From positions 310,001 to 374,000 of the forward strand of contig JAHYIO010000028.1 in the NCBI GenBank assembly GCA_020543525.1: 64,000 nt of DNA, in the 5' to 3' direction. Source of the stretch: Coriolopsis trogii (lineage: Eukaryota > Basidiomycota > Agaricomycetes > Polyporales > Polyporaceae). This document shows, in pieces, positions 40,601-51,550 of this stretch (its first letter is position 1; every line of letters starts with the position of its first letter). A model generated the notes under the pieces. It was not told the origin of the DNA. It was given only the letters and a program-made list of their open reading frames with translations, and did no database searches. The position numbers were made by a program, and so were the translations under genes.

Positions 40601-41364
40601 TCAGGTCGACGTCGCTGGCTGTGTCAAGATTGATATGGCCGTGCGTACAATATCGCGGTCTCCTGCGAAGGCAAGCTGGTGGATAGCGTCGTCAACGTTA
40701 ACCAATCTGACCTGGTCAAAGCCTTCTGCCAGCTGATGGCTACCGGGAGCGTAGGAAGGGCGAGGCTCTCCCTCCTCGTACGGGACGTCGACCGCGCCAA
40801 TGTACCAGAAGATCAGCTTTAGTTTGTCCAGCCCGATGGGGCGAAATGTGATGAAGAAAGGCTCTGTGCTGTTATCCGCCATTCGCGCAGAGTGCGGCTG
40901 GAAGCCTGCATCTGTAAGAGCTGTCGGGAGCGGAGCGCAAGTCGGCATGCGGGGGACGGTGTGAAGACGACATGGATATCCGGTCTCCTCGTGTACCTCG
41001 CGAATGGCGGTGGTAGCGAGGTCCTCGCCTTGATCTTTACGTCCCTTCGCAAGCAACCACGCATCTAGAGGTGCGTGATGTACTAGTAGAACACGTTTCG
41101 GTACCCCTGCGGTGTCGAATTGGAAGGGGACTGCCCCAGCAGCGAGGATGAACTGGCTTGAAGTATACTGCAGCTGAAGGCGCGAACCTTGCCGAACCAA
41201 GTTGTCAGAACTCCTGGTCAAAGAGCTACAGTCTGGATTAAATGATACGCACTTCTGAGGCACCTCCGAGCGACGACATATACTACTGGAATGACTGTCG
41301 CGAGTGCGGTCACTAGGCCCAGTATCGATAGCCCCTTGCAACGGTCTACTGTTTGTAGAAGCAT
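40601..41364 (-). CDS. Nudix hydrolase with predicted N-terminal membrane anchor
   Basis: Hydrolase of nucleoside-diphosphate-linked compounds or diphosphoinositol-type substrates. The complete Nudix box runs Gly86 to Tyr108 (GRKDQGEDLATTAIREV then HEETGY), fitting GX5EX7REUXEEXGU. The long reading frame has no ATG at its 5' end; an upstream exon from an ATG at 41364 (41364-41253) joined by a 65-base intron with a CTGAC branch site to 41187-40601 gives 232 aa with the frame preserved. That exon encodes one hydrophobic helix (about residues 12-31, LSILGLVTALATVIPVVYVV) followed by ARRCLRS, an apparent signal anchor. The catalytic domain is secure; the anchored N-terminus is inferred from splicing. 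It shares a divergent 481-base promoter region with the RNase H gene. Confidence 0.82.
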
Positions 41365-41845
41365 TTCTTAGCGCAAGAGTCCCTCGGCTTCTATAGGATG
41401 TAACATACTGGGCCCGTTCATGTTATGTCCGAGTCGAGACGCCAGGCTTCAGAGGTACAGGATGGCTCTACTCTCCAATTGCAAGTCAAGCCTGGTGGCC
41501 TCGCGGATCCGGAGTCGTTCAGGAGACGCTGGCACTCCAGCTACAACACGTGACCTCGACACGTCCCCACGCGTCTGGGACTGTCAGTGTGGGCAGTGGC
41601 GAATCAGTGAGGGTCTATTCCTCTTTAAATGGGACTGTCGTAACAGCTTACTGGTGTACCTCTCATAGCTCCCGCTATCCGACAGTCTCCACCTCCGCGA
41701 CATCAACCATCCCTGTCTGTAGTCGAAGGCTGGGTGGTCGAAATTCCCAATTCGTAGGAGACTGCAGCGAGCCACCGAAGCCTTAGATCAACCCGTGGTG
41801 CGGGTGCGAGTACGCAGGTAATCTCTGGAGAACCTCGCCCGCTAG
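41365..41845. promoter_or_regulatory. Divergent promoter region between Nudix and RNase H1 genes
   Basis: The Nudix gene is read leftwards and RNase H1 rightwards from this 481-base gap, so both promoters must be here. No specific element could be assigned. Confidence 0.5.
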
Positions 41846-43596
41846 ATGGGTGGTGCAGAGACTCCCCAGGTAGGATATTACGCAGTCGCCAAGGGGCGAA
41901 AACCTGGGGTTTACAGGGAGTGGTGCGTAGTTGCCTTGTCTTCTCGTCCAAATCACTTACTCTCAAGCATCCCCGCTAGGAAAGATTGTGCTGCGCAAGT
42001 CTTGAACTTCTACGGGGCAAAATACAAGAAATTTCTGAATGCGAGTGATGCAGAGTTGTGGATTATCGAGAACACGAGAGGTTCAAATGCACAATCCCCC
42101 ACGAAAGCTACATCCCCTGCCACAGTCGCCGCAGCACCTACCGGAGTGACACCACCATCAATATTCGATCCTGCGGTACGGCCTCATGACACTGTTGGCC
42201 AGCCCTCCGGGACGAACCCGAGCTCTTCCAACACGCCCCCAGCACCCACAGTACAAACTGCTCTCACTGTGATCCCTCCTACAAGCGCGCCCAAGCCCTC
42301 ATCACTCTCATCTCCTGAAACATCATCTTCCATGGGCATCAATGGCGACTCTCCAGCATCAGGCAAACTGATCGTGTACACAGATGGCTCATGTCGGGGG
42401 AATGGGAAGGCGGGCTCGACAGCGGGCGTCGGCGTTTGGTGGGGGGAAGACGACCCAAGGTTCGGCTCACCGTCGTCTCCGATCGATTATTCATCCTCAT
42501 GCTGGCCTTGCGGCGGGCAGGAATGTGAGCGAAAGATGTCCCGGCGACCAGACCAACAACCGGGCTGAATTGCTTGTGAGTTGTGTGTACACCGGGACTT
42601 ACAGCGTCCGGTTGACTGACGCTGCCTCATGTTGCACAGGCGATCATTCGTGTGCTCGAAAGAGCACCTACAGACCGCCCTTTGCAAATTTGCTGCGACT
42701 CCGCATATAGCATCAATTGTGGGTGCTATCTATGACCGTGGCAATCCTACTGGTGATGACTCAGAATTCTTGACGTCGAGTAGGTATGAGCCAGTGGCTT
42801 CCCGATTGGAAAGCTAGGGGCTGGAAGAGAGTCAACCACAAAGCAATCCAGAACCTCCCTCTTATCCAATACGCCGACCTACTGCTGGAGGAGAGACGCA
42901 GTGTGTTCAAGCAGAATGTGAACCCTCGTTTGAACCACATTCGCGTGGTCATGTGGGACTGACTATTGACGGCATCTGCAGGTCGAATTTGAGAAGGTCC
43001 CGGCGCACACTGGAATCACGGGGAACGAACAAGCCGATAGGCTGGCGAATCAGGGGACGACACTCCCACCAGTACCGGAGCTGGACTGGGAAAAGTTGAT
43101 GGACCAGGTTCGCCGGCGGATGCACCCCCCAGTTCCAGCCGCCCCCGCGGAGGTGACGACTAGCGTTCCGCGGCCTGTCGCTGGTCCCGCGAAGCAGGTT
43201 AACCTCCCTTCACCACCAGCGCCTCCCATAACTCGTCCTAGGGCGGTTACCACTCTCCCGTCCCCATCTCCGCCGACCACTCGATCATCAACATCTCAAG
43301 CCGCACTACCTGCGACGCAACCGCAGATTGCGCCTCGAGCAAGTCAGGCTGTTGTTTCTAGGATGGGCTCTATACATTCTGTCCAATCCGTGACGACCTC
43401 CGCCGAGTTGAGCAACAGCTCTATACTTCACGGTCGTTCGGACGTGTGCATAACGCAGACAGAGCTCGAGGTTGGTTTTCACTGTCCGAGATGATCGCGG
43501 CTTCTACTGATGTCGATATACTAGGCATATGCGAATTGTTTATTGGACGACATGGGTCTCATGGATGAGGCTTATGGCGAAGGCGTTATGGTATGA
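41846..43596 (+). CDS. Ribonuclease H1 with N-terminal hybrid-binding domain
   Basis: Cleaves the RNA strand of RNA-DNA hybrids. Seven exons (41846-41922, 41980-42459, 42521-42575, 42640-42718, 42784-42917, 42982-43470, 43525-43596) give 461 aa. The hybrid-binding domain occupies about residues 9-52 (YYAVAKGRKPGVYREW, FYGAKYKKF). A Ser/Pro/Thr linker leads to the catalytic domain with the four acids Asp161 (YTDGSCRGNG), Glu202 (NNRAELL), Asp224 (CCDSAYS) and Asp294 (NEQADRLA). The usual handle-loop HSGI motif reads HTGI. After the catalytic core is an unusually long (about 150 aa) Pro/Ser/Thr-rich tail with a short C-terminal piece AYANCLLDDMGLMDEAYGE. The enzyme could serve nucleus, mitochondrion or both; no clear presequence is seen. 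Confidence 0.93.
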
Positions 43597-44749
43597 TCTG
43601 TATGGGGGTTTCGAATGTGCGTTATGTGGCCAGTGTTTACTCTTCTTTGTTGTACAATAACTAGGAACGCTGATGATGTAGCCGCCTCTCTAACGCGACG
43701 TGATACGATGATCAAGCTCCATCTGGGCCCCGTTTCCTAGAGACGGGAACAGGCAGCTTGTCCGCGAGCCTCTCCTCAGCTACTTTCATCGCTCGATCAA
43801 GTCATGGCGTTAGAGCTCACAAGTGATCCTCTCATGCAAGATCACATTTTGGACCGCAACTTGAATGATCCGTTACCCTGATCTCCCAACTGACACTTAC
43901 TTCGGGGTGGACTGTTGCCAACAGTCCACTCCTCCATGACCGCGAGTGCTGTGTCAACAGTCGGCACAAGGGCGTAGTGCTTCAAGGCAGTGTTGGAGCG
44001 GTGAGTGATCTTCGTATTGATCATCTCATTATCGGTTCATACGGGCGAGCACGATGGTTGTTGGCAGAGATTCCGCAGCTCACTGCCTAGCCAACGTCAT
44101 TTACTAACTTCTATCATGCGAACAGCCCGGTGACTTCAATTCCGAGCAGTTGCTGAAGTCGAGGGCCAGCGCACTGCAGCGTAATGGTTACGGGTGTTGA
44201 ATTTGCCACCGATGGCTGAAATGCGCAGAGCTGTTACCACCGTCACCATAGTTCAATTTTTACTGTCAGTGTCAACCGCACATCCTCCGGGCTCCCCGTA
44301 TGTCAGATCGCTCATGCACAGCCTCAGGTACCCTGCAGTGTGGGAACTACCCTTATCGTGGCGTTGCCCCAAAATCTGACAACCTTCCACTGTCCATCGT
44401 GACGTGCTGCATCCTGACCATTGTCCTAGCTGTGGGCCACTGTCTGTCACCCTGCAGGCTGCACACCTTCACAAGATGTCAAGGGAAAGCAATACGGCAA
44501 CGTACTTCTGGAGTCTTGGAGACGGTTAGAGTTATGGTTCGCCATCATGTGCTAAAACACCGAAGTTCCGGAAATTAACACCACATGCGACTCTCAGAAG
44601 CATTGGAGGTCATCCAGGCGCATGTGCATCTTGACCGAGAGGATGCTTTTGCAATGCCTTCGGGTCACATCACAGCTCTCAAATAGGGTGCCGCTAAGTC
44701 GGACGCATCCCCCACAATCCCCCGCTTTCCCCATATGACATCTATGGCC
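43597..44749. other. Intergenic, 1.2 kb
   Basis: Between RNase H1 and the DUF6533 gene. Contains a perfect 11-bp inverted repeat with a one-base loop at 43907-43929. No coding exon accepted. Confidence 0.4.
43907..43929. repeat. Perfect inverted repeat, 11-bp arms
   Basis: GTGGACTGTTG, one base, then CAACAGTCCAC. The arms are fully complementary. It lies about 310 bases beyond the RNase H1 stop. Function unknown. Confidence 0.6.
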
Positions 44750-44922
44750 CCCGAAGACATTGATTGGATGCGGACAAGGTAAACCTCTGACACCTTCGGC
44801 AGCGGGTAATTATCTGGTTGACATCATGTTCAGTTTTCCCTACCAGCTGTGCACAATCTGCGGCTTGAGTATGTCACTGCTTTGACAACGTTCCCGCCCG
44901 ATTGACTGACAACTGTTCATAG

Positions 44923-46031
44923 CTGTCCTCATATACGATTTTCTCTTGACACTCTCAACCGAAGTTGACGTGATCTGGAGGGCAAACTGCAGTCTCATGA
45001 CCCTGCTGTACATTCTGAATCGTTACGGGGAAATTATAGCTTACGTTCTCAACGCTATCCTGCTATTTCCCGTAAGTGACAAGGTACGTACGTCTATATG
45101 AGTATAGCGTACACTTTGTTGATAGTTTATGTGCTCTAGGGGTGCGTCCTACCACTGTACTCCTCTCACCAATCCCATTCTTGACCCCACACCCACAAGG
45201 TGTGCTCCTTTAGGGATCGGACAAGCCATTTTCACCTTGTTACCCTATTTAGCAATGGCGGGTAGGTCAGACATCCTAGTCGGTCTGTCTGCGCTGACAC
45301 TGTACCCCTCTAGTCTTCTCAGCAAATCGCATATATGCTCTTTCCAGTCGCAGGACTGCACTCGCCATCACTGTCTTCATACTCAATGCTTCATACATAC
45401 TCCCTGACCTGGTGAGACTGGCTGCTTCGTCCCTCGCGGATTATCTCACATACTCACAATCTAGTATCAATGGTCGCGGAGTGTCTACGAGAACATTTCC
45501 TATCCCTACAATTGCATAAGTACTATGGACTCCGGTCCGGACATCGTACTTCCACGGTAAGCGGTTGTAAACACTATCCGAGTTTGTTTGGCGAAAGATA
45601 TTGATGACCATCTGCATCCTGCAGTAAGTGCCCGATCTCGTCTGCTGTAGACAATCTAGATGTCTGAACAACCCTTAGTCCTATGCACGAGTAGACTGCT
45701 CACTCTCTTGGGAGAGTCTTTGGTGCTATTCTGGACTATCAAAGAGACATACCACGCGAAGCGCTACACGTCCGCACTATGGAAGAGACATTCTATCAGT
45801 GCGGTGGTTGTGGGAAATGGTGCGGTATCTCTGATCTTAGGATTTCCGACCAGTCGCTTATGTGTAGCTTGTATTGTCAGGGGTGGCATGTTTCGCGTAT
45901 GCACATCAACGACACCCATTCAGATACTTCATTATCTAACGGCATCCCTCAGCATTCCCCTTGTTCTGAATGCTGGCAGTTTAGCTGTGTACATCACGGT
46001 GCGGGCATCTCTTGATCGAGACAAAGTCTGA
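44923..46031 (+). CDS. DUF6533-type multi-pass membrane protein (5' end unresolved)
   Basis: Member of the large basidiomycete family of integral membrane proteins that begin with DUF6533. Supported exons are 44923-45091, 45140-45261, 45314-45411, 45465-45556 and 45695-46031, all in phase. The hallmark is YDFLLTLSTEVDVIWRANCS followed by LLYILNRYGE; a later helix reads AIFTLLPYLAMAVFSANRIYAL, equivalent to the family's RVYAL motif, and the last exon has LLTLLGESLVLFWTIKETYHA. Five or six membrane helices are apparent. The first exon(s) probably lie at about 44750-44870 (a piece with MAPEDIDWMRTR and VHNLRLEYVTALT), but no donor gives the right phase, so the 5' end may be damaged or spliced unusually. 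A 48-base optional intron within the last exon cannot be excluded. Function unknown. Confidence 0.72.
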
Positions 46032-47081
46032 GGGAATGCTCACGTTGTCGCAGGGAAGATACCACTCAACCGCTCTGTTGTGTGTTGCGGCTATTCGGGA
46101 TGCGTGCGTTTCCATGATCTCACCATCGTTTTGACTACATCTCGCTCAATTCTTGCGCACATCGCTTGCGTAGGATCGTTTCCATCCTCATATCCCGGTT
46201 TATTCTTGATCTCAGGACGCTAGGCAGAGATCACATGCACATGTCAAGATCACAGGTGTTGACTACGGAATTTTCCTGCTACTCGATCGACATACCAACC
46301 TTCGTTGACCCTCACCGAGGACGTTCGAGAGCAGGGGATCATGATCTCGAGTCCGAGTTTCTGTAGTCGTGGGTAGTTCATCACCGTCGCTCCGCCACTC
46401 ATCTTTGGGATACACGTCTCATCAATGTACATCACGCGATATTCGTATTCACTCAATCGCGTATCGGATTAGTAGTGCGTTTGAGCCTGAGCTTTAGCTA
46501 GGGTACAGTAGCATCCAGTTGCCAGTGGGGTCATGTGATCGCGTTGCGACGCGTCGACGCGTCACGTACCGCCAGGAGCGACGATGGAGCGAGATGGTAC
46601 ATATACTGCCAATATTCAACAGGGGGAGTGTTTGTATCATCCTGCACAGACTCTCCGCTCAGAATGCAGATAGCATCAGCCCTCGACTGTGGAGGAATGT
46701 CGGCTCTCCGCTATGAGCGTTTCAGTTCGTCGGAAGCATCGTTACTTACGACAATCCTCGACCTCCCAACATGATTCATATGCGTTCGTGGCTTGCACAA
46801 AGGCAACAGTGTAACTTGCGGCACCTATTCTGAGGTGATCCTCGGATGACTAGGTCACATGGCAGGGTGCGCCAGTTCTGCCGGACCGTAATGAAGTCAG
46901 CTGTAACATCGCTATGCGCGAAGTGTCGTTTGGACGGAGGTCACGATCATCTCTGACGGCAGCGCGAAACCGAATGCCAGATGACAAGTAACACACCGAG
47001 CTCCACAACGCTCTTTTCGACCCTCACCACCAAGCTGCCCAGGCCATCGCGACTTGAATCTGCAGCAGCGCACGCTCGACC
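46032..47081. other. Intergenic, 1 kb, upstream of the glycosidase gene
   Basis: Holds the glycosidase promoter. Open frames are short and show no family resemblance. Confidence 0.5.
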
Positions 47082-49795
47082 ATGCGTCTACTATTGCTCT
47101 CTCGGCTGTGCGTTTCCCTCTCGTCTCTCGCCGTCACTGTCACTGGAGCGCGGATCGACCGCCATGCCATCGTCTCGCGCTACAACCCGGTCCGCAACGC
47201 GTCGAGCGCCAGCACGCCCATGCAGGTCGGGAATGGGCACTTCGCCTTTGGGGCGGACGTCACCGGCCTGCAGACCTTCCTCCCGTTCGCGATCATGTCT
47301 GACTGGGGTTGGAAGAACGACACGCTCCCTGCGGGGACCTCCGAGGCGGACATTGAAGCCTACCGCGGCGTGGTGTGGGACGGGGTCCAGTACGAGTTCG
47401 GGGGCCCGCAGCCGATGCAGCAGTGGCTGATCTCGAACCCGAACCGCGTCAACTTGGGTAGGGTTGGGCTGTACTTCAAGGACGAGAGAGGTCACACGGT
47501 GAACGTGACTGAGGACGCGCTGTTGGGCAAGAGGCAGGTGTTGGACCTCTGGACGGGGACGATGACGAGCACGTTCGTGTGGGAGGGGGAGAATGTGGAA
47601 GTGCTGACCGTCGCAGCACAAAACAGCAGCACGATCGGCGTCACGGTCACCTCCCCGCTGCTCCAGCACGGGAGACTCGGGGTCTTTCTCGACTTCCCCT
47701 GGAACGACGGGAGCTCGAAGTTCGAAGCACCGTTCGTTGGAGTCTGGAACGCGACGAGCAATCACACGACGGCGCTCGCGACTGGACCCGGGCTGGGACG
47801 AAACGTCCAAGCAGCAGTCGCGCACACGATGGGCACTTCCACGTTCTTCACCTTCCTGGGCGGGGGCGACCGTTTCAACATCACGCGCGTTTCAGCAGAC
47901 GAGCATCGCTATGACATTGCGCCCGCGCGTTCGAGTCTCAGCTTCTCCATAGCTGTCTCCTTCGCTCCCGGGCGAGTCGACGGTATTCCAACTATTGGAG
48001 GCATCTTGAGGGAGTCTTGGCAGACGTGGGAGGACTTCTGGTCGAGCAATGGCTTTGTCGACGTTGTGACCGGCTCTACGGACTCCCGCGCGAGCGAACT
48101 GCAACGCCGCATCGTGTTGTCGCAATATCTGCTGAGGGTGAACGAAGCTGGTGATACTCCACCGCAAGAGGTGAGAGAGGATGCCGTAGCTCCATGACCA
48201 GTGTACTGATAGATCGTCATAGTCTGGATTGGTGAACAACGGTTGGGTGAGTATGACATCAGTAGTTATATCCGCGGATAGAATGCTGACCTCGTCATCT
48301 AGTACGGCAAATTCCACATGGAGATGTTCTTCTGGCACAGCGCGCACTGGGCTCTCTGGAACAATTGGGACCTCCTCAACCGCGCGAGTGGTGTCTACTC
48401 GCGCTGGCTACCTTCCGCCATACAACGTGCGCAAGTCCAGGAGAGCTATAGCGCAGGTGCGCGGTGGTCGAAGATGACGGACCCCTCAGGTCGTTCCGCG
48501 CCTGGTGAGATCAACGAGCTTCTGATCTGGCAGCAGCCGCATCCGCTCGTGTTCGCCGAGTACGAGTACCGGGCGACACGCTCACGAGCGACGCTGGACA
48601 AGTGGCGCGATGTCGTGCACGCGACCGCGGACTGGATGGCAGTATTCGCGAAACGGAACGAAAGCACGGGATTCTTCGATCTCGGACCGCCCATGTACGT
48701 CGTCAGCGAAGACACGAGCCCGAACGGGACCCGGAACCCTGCTTTCGAGCTGTCGTACTGGCACTTTGGGCTGGAACATGCGAGCAACTGGATGGAACGC
48801 CTCGGAGAGGAGGTGCCGGAGGCGTGGTCCGAGGTCCGCGAGAACTTGGCGCCGCTGCCGATGGAGGACGGACTGTACGCAGTCTACGAGGACATCCCTA
48901 GCGACTTCTGGGACACCCCGACATATACGAATGACCATCCTGCTCTTGTAGGGCTATACGGGTGGCTGCCGCAAACGGCGAATGTCAGCCTCGAAATTGC
49001 GAAGGCGACAGCGGAGAAAGTCTGGACGAGCTGGAACATCAGTAATTGTTGGGGGTAAGTAGACAGTTATGAGACGGTCCACCAGATCGGATATGTCGTA
49101 TGCAGCGCCACTTTGAGCGTTGCTATAAGGGCTGCTCAATTCTGCTGGACGTTGGACGTTGGACGCGTTGAGAGCTTTTTGAGGGGGGATGAGCTGAAGC
49201 CGCGCGCTTCTGGCCAGATGCATACCCCTGAGAGATATGCAAGGGCTACAGTGCCTTATTTCACGAACACAGGTGATTCAAAGGCTAATACAACTCGCTG
49301 CGAGGGCTTCGGGGAGGAGGAAGATGAGGCTTCGAGCACCTTGCCGAACGACCGGCTATCCTCGCTTCAGTTGACCATCTCATCAAACAGCTCTCAACGC
49401 GTGCAACGTCAGCGTCCAGCAGAATTGAGCAGCGCTATAGGCGATACACCGGATGCGGTGTTGGTGCGACGTTTGAACGTACCTCGAGCCAAGAGCGTAA
49501 CTAACGTGCGCTGCATTCTAGGTGGGACTTCCCCATGCTGGCCATGTCGGCAGCTCGTAACGGAGAGACGGAGAAGGCGGTAGAATGGCTTCTCCATCCG
49601 TTGTTCGAGTTCGACGACGTTGGCATGCCTGTTGGCGGTGTACGAGTTCCGACCCCGTACTTCCCGGGTTCCGGCGCGCTGCTCTATGCTGTGGCGATGA
49701 TGGCAGAAGGTTGGGATGGGAGCGAGGGAGGTGCACCGGGATTCCCGTCGGAAGGCTGGCAGGTACGGGCGGAGCGGTTGAGTAAGGCTATTTGA
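47082..49795 (+). CDS. Secreted six-hairpin-type glycosidase
   Basis: Predicted extracellular glycoside hydrolase of the (alpha/alpha)6 six-hairpin superfamily; specificity unknown. Four exons (47082-48170, 48223-48246, 48303-49054, 49522-49795) give 712 aa. Signal peptide MRLLLLSRLCVSLSSLAVTV; many N-glycosylation sequons. An N-terminal beta-rich domain (MQVGNGHFAFGADVTGLQTF) precedes the helical barrel with WYGKFHMEMFFWHSAHWALW, GARWSKMTDPSG and ELLIWQQPHPL, motifs shared with family GH65/GH95-like proteins. Acidic residues that could act in catalysis include the Glu of HMEMFF and that of INELLIW, but I cannot assign them firmly. The third intron is 467 bases, several times longer than its neighbours, and contains a terminal-inverted-repeat element. 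Confidence 0.85.
49130..49433. mobile_element. MITE-like element with about 70-bp terminal inverted repeats, in an intron
   Basis: Left arm 49131-49200 and right arm 49364-49433 are inverted copies: both begin GCTGCTCAATTCTGCTGGAC at the outer end and share CGCGTTGAGAGCT further in, with mismatches and small indels. The interior has no transposase frame. Flanking GCTATAAG (49122-49129) and GCTATAGG (49434-49441) resemble an 8-bp target duplication with one mismatch, which would suit a hAT-type element; this assignment is tentative. The element sits inside intron 3 of the glycosidase and leaves its splice sites intact. Confidence 0.75.
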
Positions 49796-50235
49796 TCATC
49801 GTCTCGGAGTTTTGTCCATTCTGCGTAGCATTAGGGGGGTGTATTAGGGTCAGAGGTGGCCGTAGACCTCCGAGAAGATAGGATACCTGGCAGCTTCGAG
49901 CGGGCCCTGTGCCCCTCCGGTGATTGGATGCATTGTCAAATTGCTGGAAGCGGTGTGGGCGATGAGTCGTAACATAGGATGCATCCGCAACGCGACGGAG
50001 ATGGTCAACTGACGACCATGGCCGTGCAGCCTTGAGTGGGCGGAAAGAAACGTTTATTTGTGGCTGACAGCCTAGTACCAATAAAGGCCAATATAAGGCT
50101 GTCAAAGAGCCGAGGTAAGCCGGATAAACGGATAACTGGCAGAGTTGTAATCCGAACACAGTGCCTGGCGCTTAGCACTTTCCCTCCACCTTCGATCTCC
50201 ACCACCATCCACGACTGTTACTGCTATCATCTCCC
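49796..50235. other. Intergenic, 440 bases
   Basis: 3' flank of the glycosidase and promoter of the next gene, both read rightwards. Nothing else seen. Confidence 0.5.
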
Positions 50236-51542
50236 ATGGCTACTCACACTCAAGAACCCTCGACGACCCAGTCTCTCTCCCTCCTCACCACCACCACCCC
50301 CGCCTCACCTCCCCGGCATTCCGACGCATCCACCATGAATGGACCAACACTCTCCCCGGCCGAGTTGCGACACATCACCTCCGCCACAAATCTGACTACC
50401 CCGTCTCGCGAGCGCAAACTTTCGAATCGCAATTCGCAACATTTGCGCACTCATCGCTTGGGTTCGCGCTCGCCGGCTTCAATTCCCTCGTCCCCTACAT
50501 CAGTGTAAGTCATCGCGCACATCGTGCACCACTTGGTGGTGTTCGCCCATAACAACGTCACTTACATGTCCTCAGTCACTCCTCGTCCTCCGCGATCTTC
50601 GAACGCGATATTGAGCCCATTTCATCAACCATTCCCCTCACCTCTGATCCCCACCACATCCCTCGTGCAAAGTTCACGGAGGAGCTCGATCGAGCCGTCC
50701 CTTCTGTTCTTGACAGCGCTGCTGCGGTGCTCACATCGTCCAGTCCCGATGATGAGGACCTTGATGCGATCTCGATTGTTACCCCAGCTCCAGTGGAGAC
50801 TGGATACCAGAGCGGTTTCACGAGTCCCATTTCACGGCTGAGTAGTCGCAGCCCTAGTCCAACAGGGAACAGGCGGAGTCTGCTCTTCAGCAATCCTCTG
50901 CCCGGTTCGCCCCCAAAAGCCGCGCAAGGATCGCCTCCCGTCCGACCCACAGTTCAGACGAGCTCGCCCCTTGCGCCTCTCGCCCCTCTTACGATGGCTC
51001 CCGGAGTGTCGACGACTGTGACGCCAACGCCCACCTCTGCGTACTTCTCCGCCTCGTCAAGCACGGCTCCATCAGAAGTCGACTCCAATTCGTCCTCTCC
51101 GACCACAGCGACTCACACTGAGCACCCATTGCATGCGCTCCCCCAGCAGCCCCAGCAGCTGACGTCGATGACCATACCCGCTCCGTTCCCATCACTGCCC
51201 CCTTCGCCCAAGAACGTGACGAAACGTTTATCCTTCATATCGTATATGGACCTCCTCTCCTCCACCCCCGCATCAGCCATTCCCTTATCAACACTCACAT
51301 CAGCCGCCATGGTCTCTGACCCCCCTCCGCACATCCCAAGCGTGATCGGATTGCCGCAGGCCCAGTACGCGGCGAGCTCAAGTGGAGGAAGCATTCACGG
51401 AGCGCCTACGTATGTCCTCGAACGCGATGGTGCTGTAGGCGTCGCCGATGACGTCGGCGGTGAGTGGGAGAGGGAGGGTCTCGGTAAAGGCTTGGAGGAA
51501 CGCTTGGAGGGCCTGAAGACCGCGCTCCCGTCAAGAGCATGA
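50236..51542 (+). CDS. Ser/Pro-rich protein of unknown function
   Basis: Two exons (50236-50504, 50576-51542) give 411 aa. The sequence is largely disordered, with many SP and TP sites that could be phosphorylated. Two short parts look conserved: SPAELRHITSATNL near residue 40 and KRLSFISYMDLLSSTPAS near residue 330; the C-terminus carries GGEWEREGLGKGLEERLEGL, a likely helix. No signal peptide, membrane segment or catalytic motif. Reminiscent of uncharacterised basidiomycete phosphoproteins, but I cannot name a family. The stop codon lies at the centre of a 9-bp inverted repeat. Confidence 0.78.
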
Positions 51543-51550
51543 TGCTCTTG
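51532..51550. repeat. Inverted repeat centred on the stop codon
   Basis: CAAGAGCAT, one base, ATGCTCTTG. The arms are perfectly complementary and the TGA stop of the Ser/Pro-rich gene sits at 51540-51542. Confidence 0.6.

Noticed and set aside
40527..40736. Apparent repeated VDVAG motif in a plus-strand frame
   Set aside because: Two short similar GTCGACGT stretches near the Nudix 3' end; too short and not tandem enough to call a repeat.
47091..47825. Minus-strand open frame of 244 codons opposite the glycosidase
   Set aside because: Arg/Val/Glu-rich antisense shadow of a GC-rich coding exon.
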